Counted from the stretch's first letter, positions 30,958-44,269 are shown. The stretch is DNA of 64,000 nucleotides from Echinarachnius parma (GCA_037951105.1 JBAMJV010003818.1:62001-126000), one strand, 5' to 3'. The notes: generated by a model from the letters alone, not told the origin. Translations and numbers: made by a program.

Positions 30958-31990
30958 CTGTTTCTCCTTCATTGAAGTCTGCTCTTCTGTCTATCTAATA
31001 CCATCCAGTCATCATCGATTGCAGCATGCGGTATACCTGTGCTCATCACAGGTCTATCTTGCACTCTCCTTTATTTCTTGCGGAAGTTTCTTCCCTGGAT
31101 GATAATAAGAAGAAAAATTTAAAAAATAGATAATCATAATATAGCTCAAATTGCAAAGAGCCTAGCTAAGTGTAAGTAGTGTAAAATCAGGGACCTGGCC
31201 GCTGATCCATTCAAGTAGAGTTTGTGTACAGGAGAGCTTTGAAAACAGAGATTCAAGTGAGAGGGTTTAGATTAAATTAGATATTCAAATGTTGATAAGG
31301 TATGATGATAACAAATGATCCGACTAGTCCTTCTGTTTCTCCTTCATTGAAGTCTGCTCTTCTGTCTATCTATTACCATCCAGTCATCATCGATTGCAGC
31401 ATGCGGTATACCTGTGCTCATCACAGGTCTATCTTGCACTCTCCTTTACTTTTTTCTGAAGTTTCTTCCCTGGATGATAATAAGAAGAAAAATAAATAAC
31501 AGATATTCGAAAAATTAAATAAAATATTTTGCAAAGAACCTCTAAGCACTTGTAAGTGTAATTAGTGTAAAATCAGGGAGCTGGTCGCTTATCCATTCAA
31601 GTAGAGTCCGTGTATAGGAGACCTTTGGAAACTGCGATTCAAATGAGAGGGTTTAGTTATAAATTCAAATGTTGATAAGGTTTCATGATCAAAATGATCC
31701 GGCTAGTCATTGAAGTCTGCTCTTTTTTCTTTCTAATACCATCAAGTCATCTTTTATTGATAGCTGCAGCATGCAATACCTGTGCACATCACAGGCCTCT
31801 CTCTTGCCTCTTGTACTCTCCTCTTTTCTTGCTGAAGCTTCTTTTCCTCGGCAATTACTGATTAAAGAAGAGTTTGTGCACAGGAAACCTTTAGGAACAG
31901 AGATTGATTAGTGACAGGATTTAGTCATGAATTCAGATGCACCTTGGAAACAAGGACATTTTGTTGATTAAGGATGATCAAAACTATTTT
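30958..31990 (-). repeat. Three tandem copies of the HERC2 5' flank / 5' UTR region
   Basis: A block of about 380 bp starting beside the upstream Met codon recurs near 31325 and, more diverged, near 31705. Each copy has the shared stretches CATTGAAGTCTGCTCTT and ACCATC(A/C)AGTCATC. It probably represents repeated 5' UTR or promoter-proximal sequence. No further exon could be defined upstream. Confidence 0.7.
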
Positions 31991-34890
31991 CTGGGATTTC
32001 CTTGTTTCCTCGATTTCCTTGTTATCTGTCACTGGTTTTATACATCGTAATTATTTCTCATTTTAGCTTGTAAAAACAGTTTTTCATTTGTTTTCACAAT
32101 ACATTGTGGTTGTGTCGAGATAGACATTTATTTAGCCATGGATATTCTAGTTCTAAAACAGGGAAAGACTAGGGATACTTAAATGTCATGCTTATATGCA
32201 TGAACATAGCACTCTCTAGATATATGCAAACTTATATACAGACTCTTTTATGATTAGGGGGGCTCTATGGGGCTCTTTTTTTTAGGGGACCTACATGTAA
32301 ATCCTGAGCCCAAGTGTATTTCTCTGACTGCTTTTAAAAATTATAAAACAATTAGGAAAATATAATTATATTTTGTGGTATTTCAAGCACATAATTATGG
32401 CAAACTTTTATTAGAAGTTAGAACTGACTTCTTGACCTCATTTTGTTAAAAATTGTGTAATATTTCCTCTCCTTCCTCTCCTTTTATTTGCAAACAACTC
32501 ATATTGAGTGTGGACTTCCACTTTAATACCCATTACTCATCTGTCTCTGGCTATTAAAAATAGCACTTGATTTATGATGTACAGAGATGCATGTGAGCAC
32601 ACGTACGTGTGCAGGAGCTTCAGGAAGCATTTTCCCACTTTTGCTGTCTCTCTTTTTATTATGGATTGTAAATTTAAAAGTTCTATTGTAAACACAACAT
32701 TGATGATTTTCTAGCAGTCAGCGTCAGGAAGCATTTTCCCAGTTTTGCTGTCTCTCTTTTTATTATGGAATGTAAATTTAAAAGTTCTATTATAAACACA
32801 ACACTGATGATTTTTAGCAGTGAAAACAATACATGTACATGTGGGCTCAGGGCAAATTCGCCCCCGAAATGCCAAAATGAGCCCCAGAAAATCATAAAAG
32901 AGCCCCTGTAAATTTGCATAGAGTTCAAAATTAGAAAACAAATTTTATATTGCTATTTAATGCTGGCAAGCTTAAAAAGTAGCCTTCAAAAAATTAATTT
33001 TATCCCTGATTTTTAGAAATATATGTTGTTCTCTATATCTTTCATTACACACGAAAATACAATTTTCCCATTTTGAGGCTGTAGGTCTGTTAACAAAGTC
33101 TATTGAAAATATTTGTCTCTACCATGGGCCTACCAAAAAGGATATCAACAGTTACAAATAGGAAAAGAGGCCCATGAGTAATTTAAGGCAGATTTAACAG
33201 TTTACAACTTGATCCGATGTATTTTTAACCTGTTAATTAATATTGAGACTAATGAAATACCCATGTAAACAAGATTCCTCCATGACCTGGACTAGATCTA
33301 GTGAGTAGTGAAGTGAGCGTGCACAAAAGAACCAATCGGTATCTTACTGACCATGTTATATATAATTTTGTTGCTATTTGTTTCTCATTGACCCAACGGT
33401 AAAACCACTGGTCACAAGTAAAATAAAACACATGTAATAGGAATGAATTATTAGGTTCTGCAAAAAATCAAAATCCACCACTTGAGGGATAAATTATTTT
33501 GTATACAAAGTTTACACTCACAAACTCACAAACTTTGCTACGCTAAAATTGTAATAAAATATTAAGTGGGCTTTGGATGAAACTCATATTTTTCATTTTT
33601 GTTGTTGTCAAATGAAATATTTTGCATTTTTATAAAATAAAATAGCCTTTTGTAGAAACCTATTAAACCTGGTTCCTGTCTGTAAAGAATTCCAATGAGA
33701 ACCTGGAATATTGATCAGGTTTACGTTGTTACCATGTTAATACAGTTTTTAGTCAGTGTATACAGTAAATGGTTGCATCACCAGTCAAAGAAAACATACA
33801 TTTTATAGCATGCAATTACCAACACGGTATTACTCAATGTTGGCAAATGGTACTTGCTGGTAACAGCGATTTAAATGGACAGAATTACCCATTTTGAAAG
33901 CAAAAAAAAAAAAATTTACTGACAAATTATTTACATGTAATGAAGATAGTCTTTAGAGGCATATTTTTAAAATAGTGAGTAGGAGTATTTTCTTCCCAAG
34001 TTATTCCAGATTTTAAAAACACTAACTTTATTTTCTACTTGCCCATTTGGGAAAGTAAAATCAGTAATATTCATATTTTACTTGCCCAAACAGAAAATGT
34101 AATGCCCGAATAGAAAATGTACTTGTTGAATATAGGAAATTGACTTGCCCCAAAATTGTGGGGAAAAAAGAGAAAATGTTATAAATTATTGTACTTCTAC
34201 ATGTAGTTCTGGGTAGCTTGGCAAATTTCTCTCAGTTTCTAGATGAGATGTACACGTCAGGAATCATGTTTTACTTGTACTTGAACAGATTTGAGTTGCC
34301 CACAATCACACATAGCTACATGTACATTACTAACTCTAGTAATAGTGTTGTACTTGTACGGAGCAAAACCACTCCTGCTTGCTGCACTATTCAGCACTTA
34401 TATTTTTACTGGCTGATTCCTCCCTCCAATTCAGGGTAGGAAATATATGAGGGCTGAGGGCGATTTTGCCCCCTAATTTTCAAAATAGCCCCCTGAAATC
34501 AGTAGGTAGCCCCTAAAATTACCATAGCCTTGGGTATTATTAATTATCACTATTATGTGAAAAATATCTGGATATCCATCAGATTGGAAAAGTAGCCCCC
34601 TAAAATTAAATAATTCCTGAGTTGCTTCATTTACCTGCAAATAAGCAAAAAAAAATTTTGTTAATGTTATCAACAATTCATATAATTTGATAATACCAAC
34701 TCTGTTGTTTTGAAGACTGCAATATAATGAATATGTAGAAAAACATGATTATTTCCAGTCCGGTTCTGTAGCACTAGCGCCTTTTAGCGGGGCTTCCCAA
34801 AACCAACGGTACTAAAGTGTTGAATGGGAATTAATATTGCTCAATAGAAAACTGTACGAATGGCTGGTATGCTTTGCTACACCTTATTAA
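31991..34890. other. Upstream region of HERC2, no gene recognised
   Basis: AT-rich. Holds two copies of an ~80-bp stretch (about 32620-32700 and 32730-32810, TTTTGCTGTCTCTCTTTTTA) and degenerate copies of two dispersed repeats: AGCCCC-rich at 32260-32300, 32840-32940 and 34440-34620, and TACTTGCCC-type at 33990-34160. A HERC2 promoter is expected somewhere here but cannot be placed. Confidence 0.4.
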
Positions 34891-34902
34891 CGTTATAGCG
34901 TG

Positions 34903-34930
34903 TAAATGGTCCAGCTGACTGGACCATTTA
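34903..34930. other. Short perfect hairpin
   Basis: TAAATGGTCCAG and CTGGACCATTTA separated by four bases. It lies ~80 bp from the larger hairpin at 35012-35159 and may belong to the same element. Confidence 0.7.
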
Positions 34931-35011
34931 CTTTATTAGATGTGCCCACAATCGCGTGCTATCAACGATACCCAGGCCAGCCGGCTACGGCAATGCTCCG
35001 CACAAGCGAGC

Positions 35012-35159
35012 GATCGAGGCATTCTCTTCAAAGACGTGCCCACGACTTGGCATGCATGACTAAAAGAACCGATGCGCTATACAAATTACATAGAGCATGG
35101 GTTCTTTTAGTCATGCATACCAAGTCGTGGGCACATCTTCAAAGAGAATGCCGCGATCG
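35012..35159. other. Long hairpin with ~59-nt arms
   Basis: Arms at 35012-35070 and 35101-35159 pair with about five mismatches around a 30-nt loop. Both arms, each read outside-in, contain the same short open stretch ending in TGA. Confidence 0.8.
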
Positions 35160-35707
35160 ATACGTTCACCAAACCGCTGCACTGGATTGAAATCTGGGAA
35201 TCGGATCGTGAGTCGTGACCCGACCGGCGACCATCTTCCATTAGCGATTGCTTTAACGTTGCTCACATATTGACAAGATTGTAAGTCAACACACATCTGA
35301 ACAAACCAGTCAGGACAGGCAAGACAAAGAAGATTCAAAACCATCATTCAATCATTCAACAAGTCAACACTATTATTTTCACTTTATTCATAATCATATT
35401 CATGACTCATGCAATTTAATAAGAATTATTTCACATTTCATCATTACGGAAGATCGAAGCATAGCTACAAATATGTACAATGCATACCTGTGTCCAAATA
35501 TAAAGATGCTATTGCTGGAAAACAAAATGTTTTGCCTTGTTTGGTTTAAAAGGTTGAGTTGATGAGTCTTGATGTTGACTTCAAAATCCGGTAATTCCCC
35601 ATATTGGCAATAGTGTGGACTTGACTAGACTGGACGTATGCAACAACCGCGTACTTTATGCACAGTACAATAATGCACTGCACTGTATTGCATGCACGAC
35701 CTAGGTA

Positions 35708-36060
35708 CCTACCAACGAACGTTGAGGGCGTGTAACACTTGCGTGTTGCCTCGAGGAAGGTCAACTCGAATTATTTTTTGTGACCACTTGAAGGGCGCCC
35801 CAGTTGACAGTAACGTTTTTCCGTAGATTGTAGATTTGATACACCAACCAGAAGTCCGATTTTGTACAGATTGACACTGAACATATAATTTTTTCTGGAC
35901 ATTTCATCAGATATGTGAAATGTAACCAAAATTGGTCATTCAAATTAATTTTTTAATAAAAGAAGTTACACCGGCATTTCTAAGTTATTACACATATTTG
36001 GCATTTCAACTGTGTGTACAAATCACAATAGTGAATGAGCCTTTTAAAATAGCAGACGAC
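35708..36060. repeat. Left arm of a 5.6-kb-spaced inverted repeat
   Basis: Contains CAACGAACGTTGAGGGC, GGGCGCCCCAGTTGACAGTA and AGTCCGATTTTGTACAGATT. All are found in reverse complement at 41330-41735. Similarity fades towards 36060. Confidence 0.8.
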
Positions 36061-37415
36061 AACGTACAGCTGTTGAACGGCGGAATCCAACTTTCACAAA
36101 ATAGTAAGTCGATTTTATTTTAAAATGCTGTAATACCTTATTTTATAGATTGTGTCTACTTGTCATCATGTCGACAATTTGATTGAAATAATATCTGAAA
36201 CTAGTTTGTGAGTTCATTTTCATTAGGCCTATTAATTTGAAAGAAATATTTGGAAGTGGAACTGGTCTGAGGGCGGGGCGCGGCTGGAATAGATCGACAA
36301 ATCTTTTGTTTTTGTGGCATCTTTTAACATTTAATTTCAGTCTCTTACTGTCGGCCATTCTATTACTAAAATAACCAGTAAAATAGGCAATGAAAACGAT
36401 TCATTTTGTCGATCGATCTAACTCTAAGACCGAATAATGGATGGCAACAAAGACATGCAAGTGCTGAACTAAAGTAAAAGTCGGTAACTTCACCGGCTTT
36501 GCCTTTGCCGGTGCCGGTGGGCTAGAGTAGAACAAGAAGTGAGCCACGCCGGTCTTGTCGGCAGGCGAAGCTAAGCTAAGGTGTCCCTCTCTCATACTCG
36601 GCTTCTCTGGCCGTCTCGGCAATCTGGACTAATAATTATACTCGGCCTTAAAACGATGGTTTGCCATCTACCTTAGATAATCCAAGAACCGGTAATGTTT
36701 AATCACATTAGATTTAGAGAGATCAGTTGACTTGTCCTAGCAATAGGCTACATCTTTCAATGATTTATTAATCATTGATTTTTATTGCGGTCCCGACTCC
36801 TGCCATGGCCCTGGTTAATAATAATTTATTTAAATTTAAATTAAAAACAAGAAAGATTCCGAGAGTGAGAGACTGACCCTAGGCCTGGCTAATTGTTTTC
36901 TTCCAGCCACTGCACTGACATTCAATTTGTCCTGCAAACACATGCCAGCCCCAGACTGGAAAGCATTAATTCACATTTTTATCTGATGTTTTTGTTCAAC
37001 CCCTTATTACTCTGATTGCACGTTTAGGATGTATCGTTTGTAGCCCATTCTAAATCATTGATGACAATACAAAATGATGGACCAAGAAATGTCTAAGTAA
37101 TAAAAAAAACTTCTTTTCAAGGATTTTTTTTTTTACGTTTACTTAACTGGCTCTTGACTGAAAAGTAAATGTAGTACCTAATCATCAGTTTAAACCCTAA
37201 AGTCAATCAATCAATTTTGCATTTTTTAACTGAGACTTTACAGGAGCTCGTTTGTCATTTCACTGTTTTCAGGAGCTAATTACTAATTTGCACTCTCTGA
37301 ACAGATGTATTTTTTTACTATTTTGGTCTAGTATTTTCATTCCACATCAAGAACATGTTAGTGAAATTAAGTGAATATTTTTTCTTATGAATGTTATATT
37401 TTTTTCATCTCATAG

Positions 37416-37553
37416 CAATATTTTGAGGATGTGGTTCAACAAGGACTGGCGACTGGTGATATAGGCTGGTGTTACAGTGTACTTCAGGATTACTTATCTG
37501 CCGGTTCTTTACTCGCTATATGCACAGCTATCCACAGCTATCCACAGGCACAG
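37416..37553 (+). CDS. Candidate internal exon, gene unknown
   Basis: 138 nt bounded by a pyrimidine-rich acceptor (TTTTTTTCATCTCATAG) and CAG|GTATTC. It is open in one frame over 46 codons and protein-like (VVQQGLATGDIGWCYSVLQD). No Met and no recognised family. Read in phase, the next acceptor at 38129 gives Ile-Phe-Gly-Leu-stop. It may be a real 3'-terminal gene part or a chance open stretch. Confidence 0.3.
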
Positions 37554-38129
37554 GTATTCTTTCTACTATAATTTAATCATCCCACTCATTTTTTTGGTGC
37601 AGGATTCTTTTTTTTTCTTCATAGCTTAGCTTTTTCCCCGTTATTTATAATTAAGTATTAATTTGGATAAGAGGAATAATTAAGGCCATTCAAGTTTTTC
37701 TTTTCATATTTTGAATTCATTATTTATTGGTATTATACATCCTAACTATCTCGGAGATCAACTTCTCAGTGAATTTATTTATTGGTTTGTGGCAATGAAT
37801 GATTAAACTTTAAGCTATATAATTCAAGCAAATTTCTTCATTGTGTTCAATATCATTTGTCACCTTCTTATTCAATTTATTTGCATGTTTTGGTAATTTT
37901 TGTTGATAACTTTTATTACTCTACATGCTTTTTGAGGTCAAGACAATTTATTTTAAAGTTTATAAAGTTTTATTAATATTAACTCATTCATGACTGTTCC
38001 CTAAAAATACTCCACTCTGTTTTCCATGGACTCGAGAATATGTTATACCAAAATCAATAAATGAAAGTGCAATTGCTATCTATAGTCTAACATTCTTTCT
38101 CTGTGTGTGTTTGCATTCTTTAATTACAG

Positions 38130-38215
38130 ATCTTCGGACTATAGGAGCATGACAGATCACCATGGCTGTTACTTGGTAGTGTTCACAAGCAATGGACAAG
38201 CCATGCTATATCAGG
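38130..38215 (+). CDS. Candidate exon following a strong acceptor
   Basis: Starts after a good acceptor (CATTCTTTAATTACAG) and ends at CAG|GTACCT. Phase 0 from the 37416 exon gives four codons and TAG; another frame is open throughout. Unresolved. Confidence 0.2.
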
Positions 38216-41120
38216 TACCTCGTTATAATGAAGTTTGGTATAAAAAGGTTCCACTGTAACAAAATTAGGCATTCCTAATTCTTTTAAATCCAAACATATG
38301 GGAACTGATCAGAAATAAATTAATTTAATGAAACTATGAAAGTGAGCAAAGAAAATAGGCTTATGATTCTACCTAAGACCTGTCAATTGCTTTACTGTGT
38401 TCTAACCCGCACTGAGCTAGAATGCATCTCATAGTGGTACTTTCCTGAACCCGTCTAGTATGTGCATTGAGGAAGAATCTTTGAAGGAGTGCCATGTAGC
38501 TCAGAGGTTAGAGACTTATAGAGCATGACCTTGCAAAAGTTGACGTCTCTAGTCATTTTAGTTGGTGAAATCATTTGCAGTGATAAAGAATTAAAATGAT
38601 GCAAGAAAAATGATATTTCCATAATCTAATTGTCTAACCCTCAGGCTCATTTCTTTTCTATTCTGAATCTATATTATAGATTTCCATTTTCCTCATGGTC
38701 AAGTTAAAAGAAAAATGATAAAATCGCCCCATAACAAAATTGATTGAATCACTTTCATTGTAGGCAAACCTGAATAGATGTAATATTTTGTTTGTGAAAA
38801 TTGATCATTATATTATAGTGGAACCTCTTTATAAGGAGACCTGTTATCACATAAGTTACCTGATAATGATATAGTGCAGGTAATTGCTTTAAACCCAAGG
38901 CTATCTGAGAACCATCATGCTCGTTATAACAAGGTTTCACTTTACAGATTGGTAAAAGATCTTAGTTAGACTGATGAAATGGCTGTTACAACCTTTTGTT
39001 ATTTCAAGATCTGAATTTTAAAAATGTTCCCAGGTATTTTCTGTAGTATATTATTAGGGTCTTTTTCTTCCGTTTGGTACAGTCCACCAGCGCGGTGTAT
39101 TTTCGTAGGAAAACCCAGACTAGTTGCAGTCTAGACAATTCTAGATTTGCCTAACTGAATGTAGGTCAAACAGTGACCTGTTGTTGTACTTGTAAACAAC
39201 ATAAACTATGTAGACTGCAATTGCATTGTACATGTGATGTGCATGGGTTGCATGCATAGCTTTAGGCATGCACTTTCTGTATACAACCAGAGTGTATATA
39301 ACCAGTGTGTACATGTTACAAGCTGATTTTCATATACTCTCCCAATGAGTTCAATAAACGATGCATGAAAGAATGCATTCTTAACTGAAACGAATGGTGC
39401 AATGTGTAATTATTGGTGGTTTAGACGACCAGCCTTCAATTTACCTCAACATGCATGCAGAGATTACATTTCCAAGCCCCTTCTCAGGCTAGCTTTAAAA
39501 ACATTTTTTTCCTTCATATTATAATTATGTCTCAAGTCTCAACCATTTGCTTTGTCTTTCAAAAAGAGGACATCATGTTTAAATCTATTCAACTCTCACT
39601 CATTCATTTGACTTGGTCTCGGTGTGTAGATAAATAGATTCATGCAAAAGCCACATTTTTATCAATGAATGGTTTACTTTCATTTTCTGCTTGCATCCAT
39701 CTACAACTTTCAATATTGCAAACAAAATAATCTATGAAATATCATAATTCAAGAACAAATCTTATTACTTTGGTATCTAATGTTTATTTCTTATTTTTAA
39801 ATTGAAGCTAAATGAGACTATATTTGTTGGCACACTGATTGTGGTGATAATGGTTAGTGGATGATGTTGAGTGTCATGGTGGAATTCCTGATTGGAGAGC
39901 TCCTCTTAACTAACAGGGTGTATGAAGTGTGGCATGATAGTCTTATATTTTCCCCTTCAGGTCAGGATATTTTTGTCAAATCATTGCAAAACATGTATGT
40001 TTTACTATTTTGACCCCCTCCTGTTAAATGATTAGTTGAAAGGTGGCTATGATGGTGATTAAAGAAATTGATGTAAATTATTTTGTTTTGATAAATGGTG
40101 CATAGTCTTCAAGCCTGAAGCTGCACTTTATTGGAAGAGGAATAAGACATCGACATCTATTCAGTGGAATATTACAGGCTTGATTCTGGACCACCCCCAT
40201 CCTTTACCCAAATGAGAAACAAAATGGAAGTATTATGCCAGTTTCCTTTTACGCTGCCTAGCTTCCTTTTTTTGTTGTTGAGTTCCTGGAGTAAAGATTT
40301 ACAAAATAATTCTATCTATTTTAGGCATTAAACCCCCTTTACATTAATGCAATCATGACCACATATTCAATGAAAGATAATAAAGGGGTTCAAATAAGTA
40401 AGCCTACACTCCTAAAGAATGGACACCATGTTTATTTTGGCTAATTTCTCCCCACTCATGATCATACTGGTTGATGCAGGCAACTATGTACATGCCTTTG
40501 GGGTTGGATAGTCTTATACCCCCCCCCCCCCCCCACAAAAAAAAAAAATGCAATTTGCACTGTGATTTGAATTGACTTTTCTTTTTGTTTTGCAAACCAG
40601 ATCTAATTTAAATGTAATTAAACCTGGTGAAACGTACTATTACCCCAAATAAGGGCTTAAGGCTAAGACCTATCTAAATAGGGCCTACCCTAGCCTGCCT
40701 AGGCTACGTCTAAGCTAGACATTTCTTTTTTTAACTTGACCAACAAAAACAGGTATCAAATTCAAGCGAGTAAAAAGGTCCAATAGTCAATACAAGACTC
40801 AAAGTCAAAGATTGAGGTGAAATCTCCAAGAACAAGACTAATTTACATGATTTGGGTTGGAATTGATAAACTGGATCTCCTTCAATAATGATACAAAGTA
40901 GGCCATACATTAGGTAAAAATAAAACCACGGCTTTCGTATAAAGACAGAGACGCGGGACCGAGACTGACTGCATGAAGATGAGCTAGCGTCGAGTCAGAG
41001 CCGGAGCAGAAGAGCGGTGAATGAGCGGCAGACTAGCCTCGCCTGCCGCCGACCCGACCGGCGTAGCTCATTCTCAGACACCGTATCGCGAAGTCACTTG
41101 CCGGTCACTATCGTATACAA
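38216..41120. other. Non-coding region between the inverted-repeat arms
   Basis: AT-rich. A C run followed by an A run is at about 40518-40548. A more GC-rich stretch at about 40950-41120 precedes a short ATG-containing open stretch and a GTAAGT donor (41128-41157), which might be a first exon of an unknown plus-strand gene. Support is weak. Confidence 0.3.
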
Positions 41121-41329
41121 ATTACAATGTCAATGCCAATGAATGGGCAAAAGTAAGTCGCAAATTTGTTTTAAATAAAGCACATTAATGTGCTTAATCG
41201 GCAGAGTCGCCACAGAGTCTAGTTCTAGTTTAAATGATGTTATACCCTAACGTCAGTTAATTATCCTAAGTCTAAGACAGGAATAAATAGCATACAAATA
41301 CAATTCCGGCATTTTGAGAATGCTCGTTT

Positions 41330-41735
41330 TTGTCGTCTGCTTAATATCTCGATACGTCATCCTCACTCACAAACGGTTTTTGTACACACATTTTTGCCGA
41401 CAAAAATTGTTATCATCATGAAAATGCCGATGCGGTTTATTTTAATAAGACTATGATTGGAATGAGCGATTTTGTAAAAAAATCCCATATGTACATGAAA
41501 TGTCAAACAAAATTATATATTTTAGTGTCAATCTGTACAAAATCGGACTTCTGGTCTATTTATCAAATCTACAATCTACCGAAAAACGTTACTGTCAACT
41601 GGGGCGCCCTTCGAAATGGTCACAAAAAATAATTCGCGATTTCTCATAGACTGCGTGTATAACAATATACGAGTTGACCTTCCTGAAGGCAACACGGTCT
41701 CGTGTTTACCGCCCTCAACGTTCGTTGGTCAGAAT
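41330..41735. repeat. Right arm of the inverted repeat
   Basis: Reverse complement of 35708-36060, with a ~35-bp insertion (about 41637-41671) relative to the left arm. No transposase or other protein is recognised between the arms. Confidence 0.8.
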
Positions 41736-42097
41736 GCAACTCAGCCCGATTCCACTGTATTTATTCATATCGTATTCATAGATTTCCGAACCGCACGCAC
41801 CAATGAGCAAAGCAGAGGGGTATTATTTTGAGCTTTATGGAACCTTAACATAGTCTTTAATGAATGAATGTGGTATCAAATGTTAGAGGAAGAATCATAT
41901 TTTATGTCTATCATAATTAATCAAGTATTAAATCAAATTTTACCAGTGCAATTTGTTGTCAAATATCACCAAAAAATAATAAGTTCAGAGGTGAAAAATA
42001 ACAGTTTATGCTTCTTGCGTCTCATTGATTTTATAATCATTGTAAAGCATGTTTTATACTCTTTCAGGATACGTAGGTTTTATTTTGTTGCGTTGGA

Positions 42098-42430
42098 TAA
42101 TCGGGTCAGGAGCCAAGAAAATACCACTCAGGTACAAATTAAGAACAACTAAAATGCGAACGAGCATTCCCATTGGATGGTACGAAGGGGTGTGTTTGAA
42201 GCGGGCCAGTGATTGGCCTCATTCAAATAACGCAATACCAGGCTCCCCTCGGAACAACGCGCTGTGCGGGGAAAGAGAAATTCTCTCTCCCCCTCTCTCT
42301 TCTTCGCGAGACGTGTAGAATCTGCGTGATGCTGATTCAACCAATCAACGGGCTGGATTGCCGCTGAAAGCCAACAATATGATATTTTATTTTGTCCTTT
42401 GCTGGTCTTTGTTGGCTCCTGACCCGATTA
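42098..42430. mobile_element. ~330-bp element with CCAAT boxes inside inverted ends
   Basis: TAATCGGGTCAGGAGCCAA is mirrored exactly by TTGGCTCCTGACCCGATTA. The terminal TA may be the target duplication. The GC-richer interior has three CCAAT boxes (CCCATTGGATGG, GTGATTGGCC, AACCAATCAAC) and resembles a promoter more than other MITEs here. Confidence 0.6.
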
Positions 42431-44059
42431 AGAAATAAACGGCTTCAAAATTGACATATTTGTAAAGTGTATTAAATTACCTTTCATATGGTATTAATAT
42501 GAAGGAGACGCAAGTACATTTTGTAAGTTTTCAAGCCGAATGAAAAAGAACTTTCAAAAACGAATTTTGTCAAGTTATTACACTTGATTTTCATCTTTTT
42601 GTCGTTGTTGAATTAAAAATATAATTATATGGAAGCAAAGAATGACATATTTTCTACAATGTCATATATCACATTCTACAATTGGTTATTGCAAACTGAA
42701 GTTATCGCATTTTTAAAATGATGTATCTCCAGCCGAGTACTATTCGGGTGAGAAAGTTCGATCGTTGGAATCTGAATTAAGCGAGCGTTTTAGCCGCATT
42801 AAAACATGCTTTGCTCTATGACTGCTACCCTTAGAAACTGAACTGGTAGAAATTTTGAGGAGAAATAATGCGTAGATCGTCCGCTACGAGTAATACAAGT
42901 AAATACGATAAATAATACCAACATCGCACAAGAAATTTTGAGTTGCTTGCATTGTCAATGAGGGTTGAGGGGGTGACGGTATTAAAAACACTTCGAACTC
43001 GTGAATCCAAAAAACAACGCGCGCGTTCGAAGGCGATATCTCAAAATATAATTAATATATCGCAAATCTGATCATCGCATCGGAATCTGCACTATTTTTT
43101 CAATACGTGAGTACAATTTCAAGAAATTTTAATGTTTTTTAAGTCTTAAACTGTCGGAAATGTTTTAGGGTGCCGATGCGGGGGTCACTCAATCATACAT
43201 AAAATGGATTTGGCGGCCATTTTTAATGTTAATTTTGCCTTAAACACAATAATAAGCAGCTTTTACCACATATTTAGTTTCATTTTATTGTAAGTTAACT
43301 CGAGGAACAAAATTTAATTTGATTTATTTGTGTAGAATGGCGTTTAATTTAAGATTATATCATTCTGGGGGGCTAAAAGAGGCAAATGTCCATGTTTCGG
43401 CAACCATTTTGGATTTTCGCGTTTAGAAAAAAACGCTCAAGGTTTTGTGTCTGGCATCAACCGGATTTGGAATCAGCACCCCCGAATTGACAAGAAACCA
43501 TCAAAAAACGTTGTATATATCAAAAAACAAGGTCAGGTGGTCTCTAGCTCGGACTAATAATGGAACAAATCATATTTAATTATAATAATAATATAGAACA
43601 TTTATATAGCACTAAATATAAAAAGACTTTCAAAATACTATACTGTATTCTCACCTGAGTTTGTAGAAGACTTTATATATATACAAATTCACTCCATGCA
43701 ATGAAACAAAACGTGAATTATTGCTGTCCTTCCAAACGTGCACAAGCTCATTATTGTAGAGCGCTTTGAGTTACTGTTACATTAACAATCCATATTCACA
43801 TTGTCCACAAACTGTCTGAAGACTTTGATCTCAGTGCAAGCCTACTCTTTCAGGTTAGAAAACAAAATTATTGCATGGCAAAATGAACGTCAGAATTTCG
43901 GCTGAGAAATATTCAAAACTCGATCTTCACTGAAGTGATGCTGTAGAACTTTGATGAGCTTCATTCTATGGCGATCAAAACATACTATTAACGATTCGAA
44001 CGGACGCGCGCTGTTTCTAGACTTTGATGTCAGTGCAACCGACCGTTATTACTTAATTT
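42431..44059. other. No gene recognised
   Basis: AT-rich unique sequence with no exon-like stretch. Two related traces of TAGACTTTGATGTCAGTGCA type are near 43820 and 44017. Confidence 0.4.
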
Positions 44060-44263
44060 AGATAGTGGTGTAGTCCGTTAGATAGAGAGAAATGGAAGGG
44101 GGCGGCGCTAAGTTGGCCGTAAGATTTCCCCCATAATCGAGGGGGGGGGGGGGGGTGGGAAAAGACTATTGCATTGTGTATGTCTTTATTGATTTGGGGC
44201 TCATGAGGGGGGGGGGGGGGAGGGCAAATACCCTTTACACCCTAGCTACGCCACTGGTTACAT
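44060..44263. mobile_element. Short element with AGTGGYGTAG ends and G runs
   Basis: AGTGGTGTAG at the left, CTACGCCACT at the right. Two long G runs inside. Similar ends (CAGTGGCGTAG, TACGCCACTG) occur at 48064 and 45276. Resembles hAT-type MITEs, by motif only. Confidence 0.5.
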
Positions 44264-44269
44264 ATGAGG

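Noticed and set aside
35708-41735. A large virus-like DNA transposon (Polinton/Maverick type) bounded by the inverted arms
   Set aside because: The interior shows no polymerase, integrase, ATPase or protease frames, and no target duplication was found.
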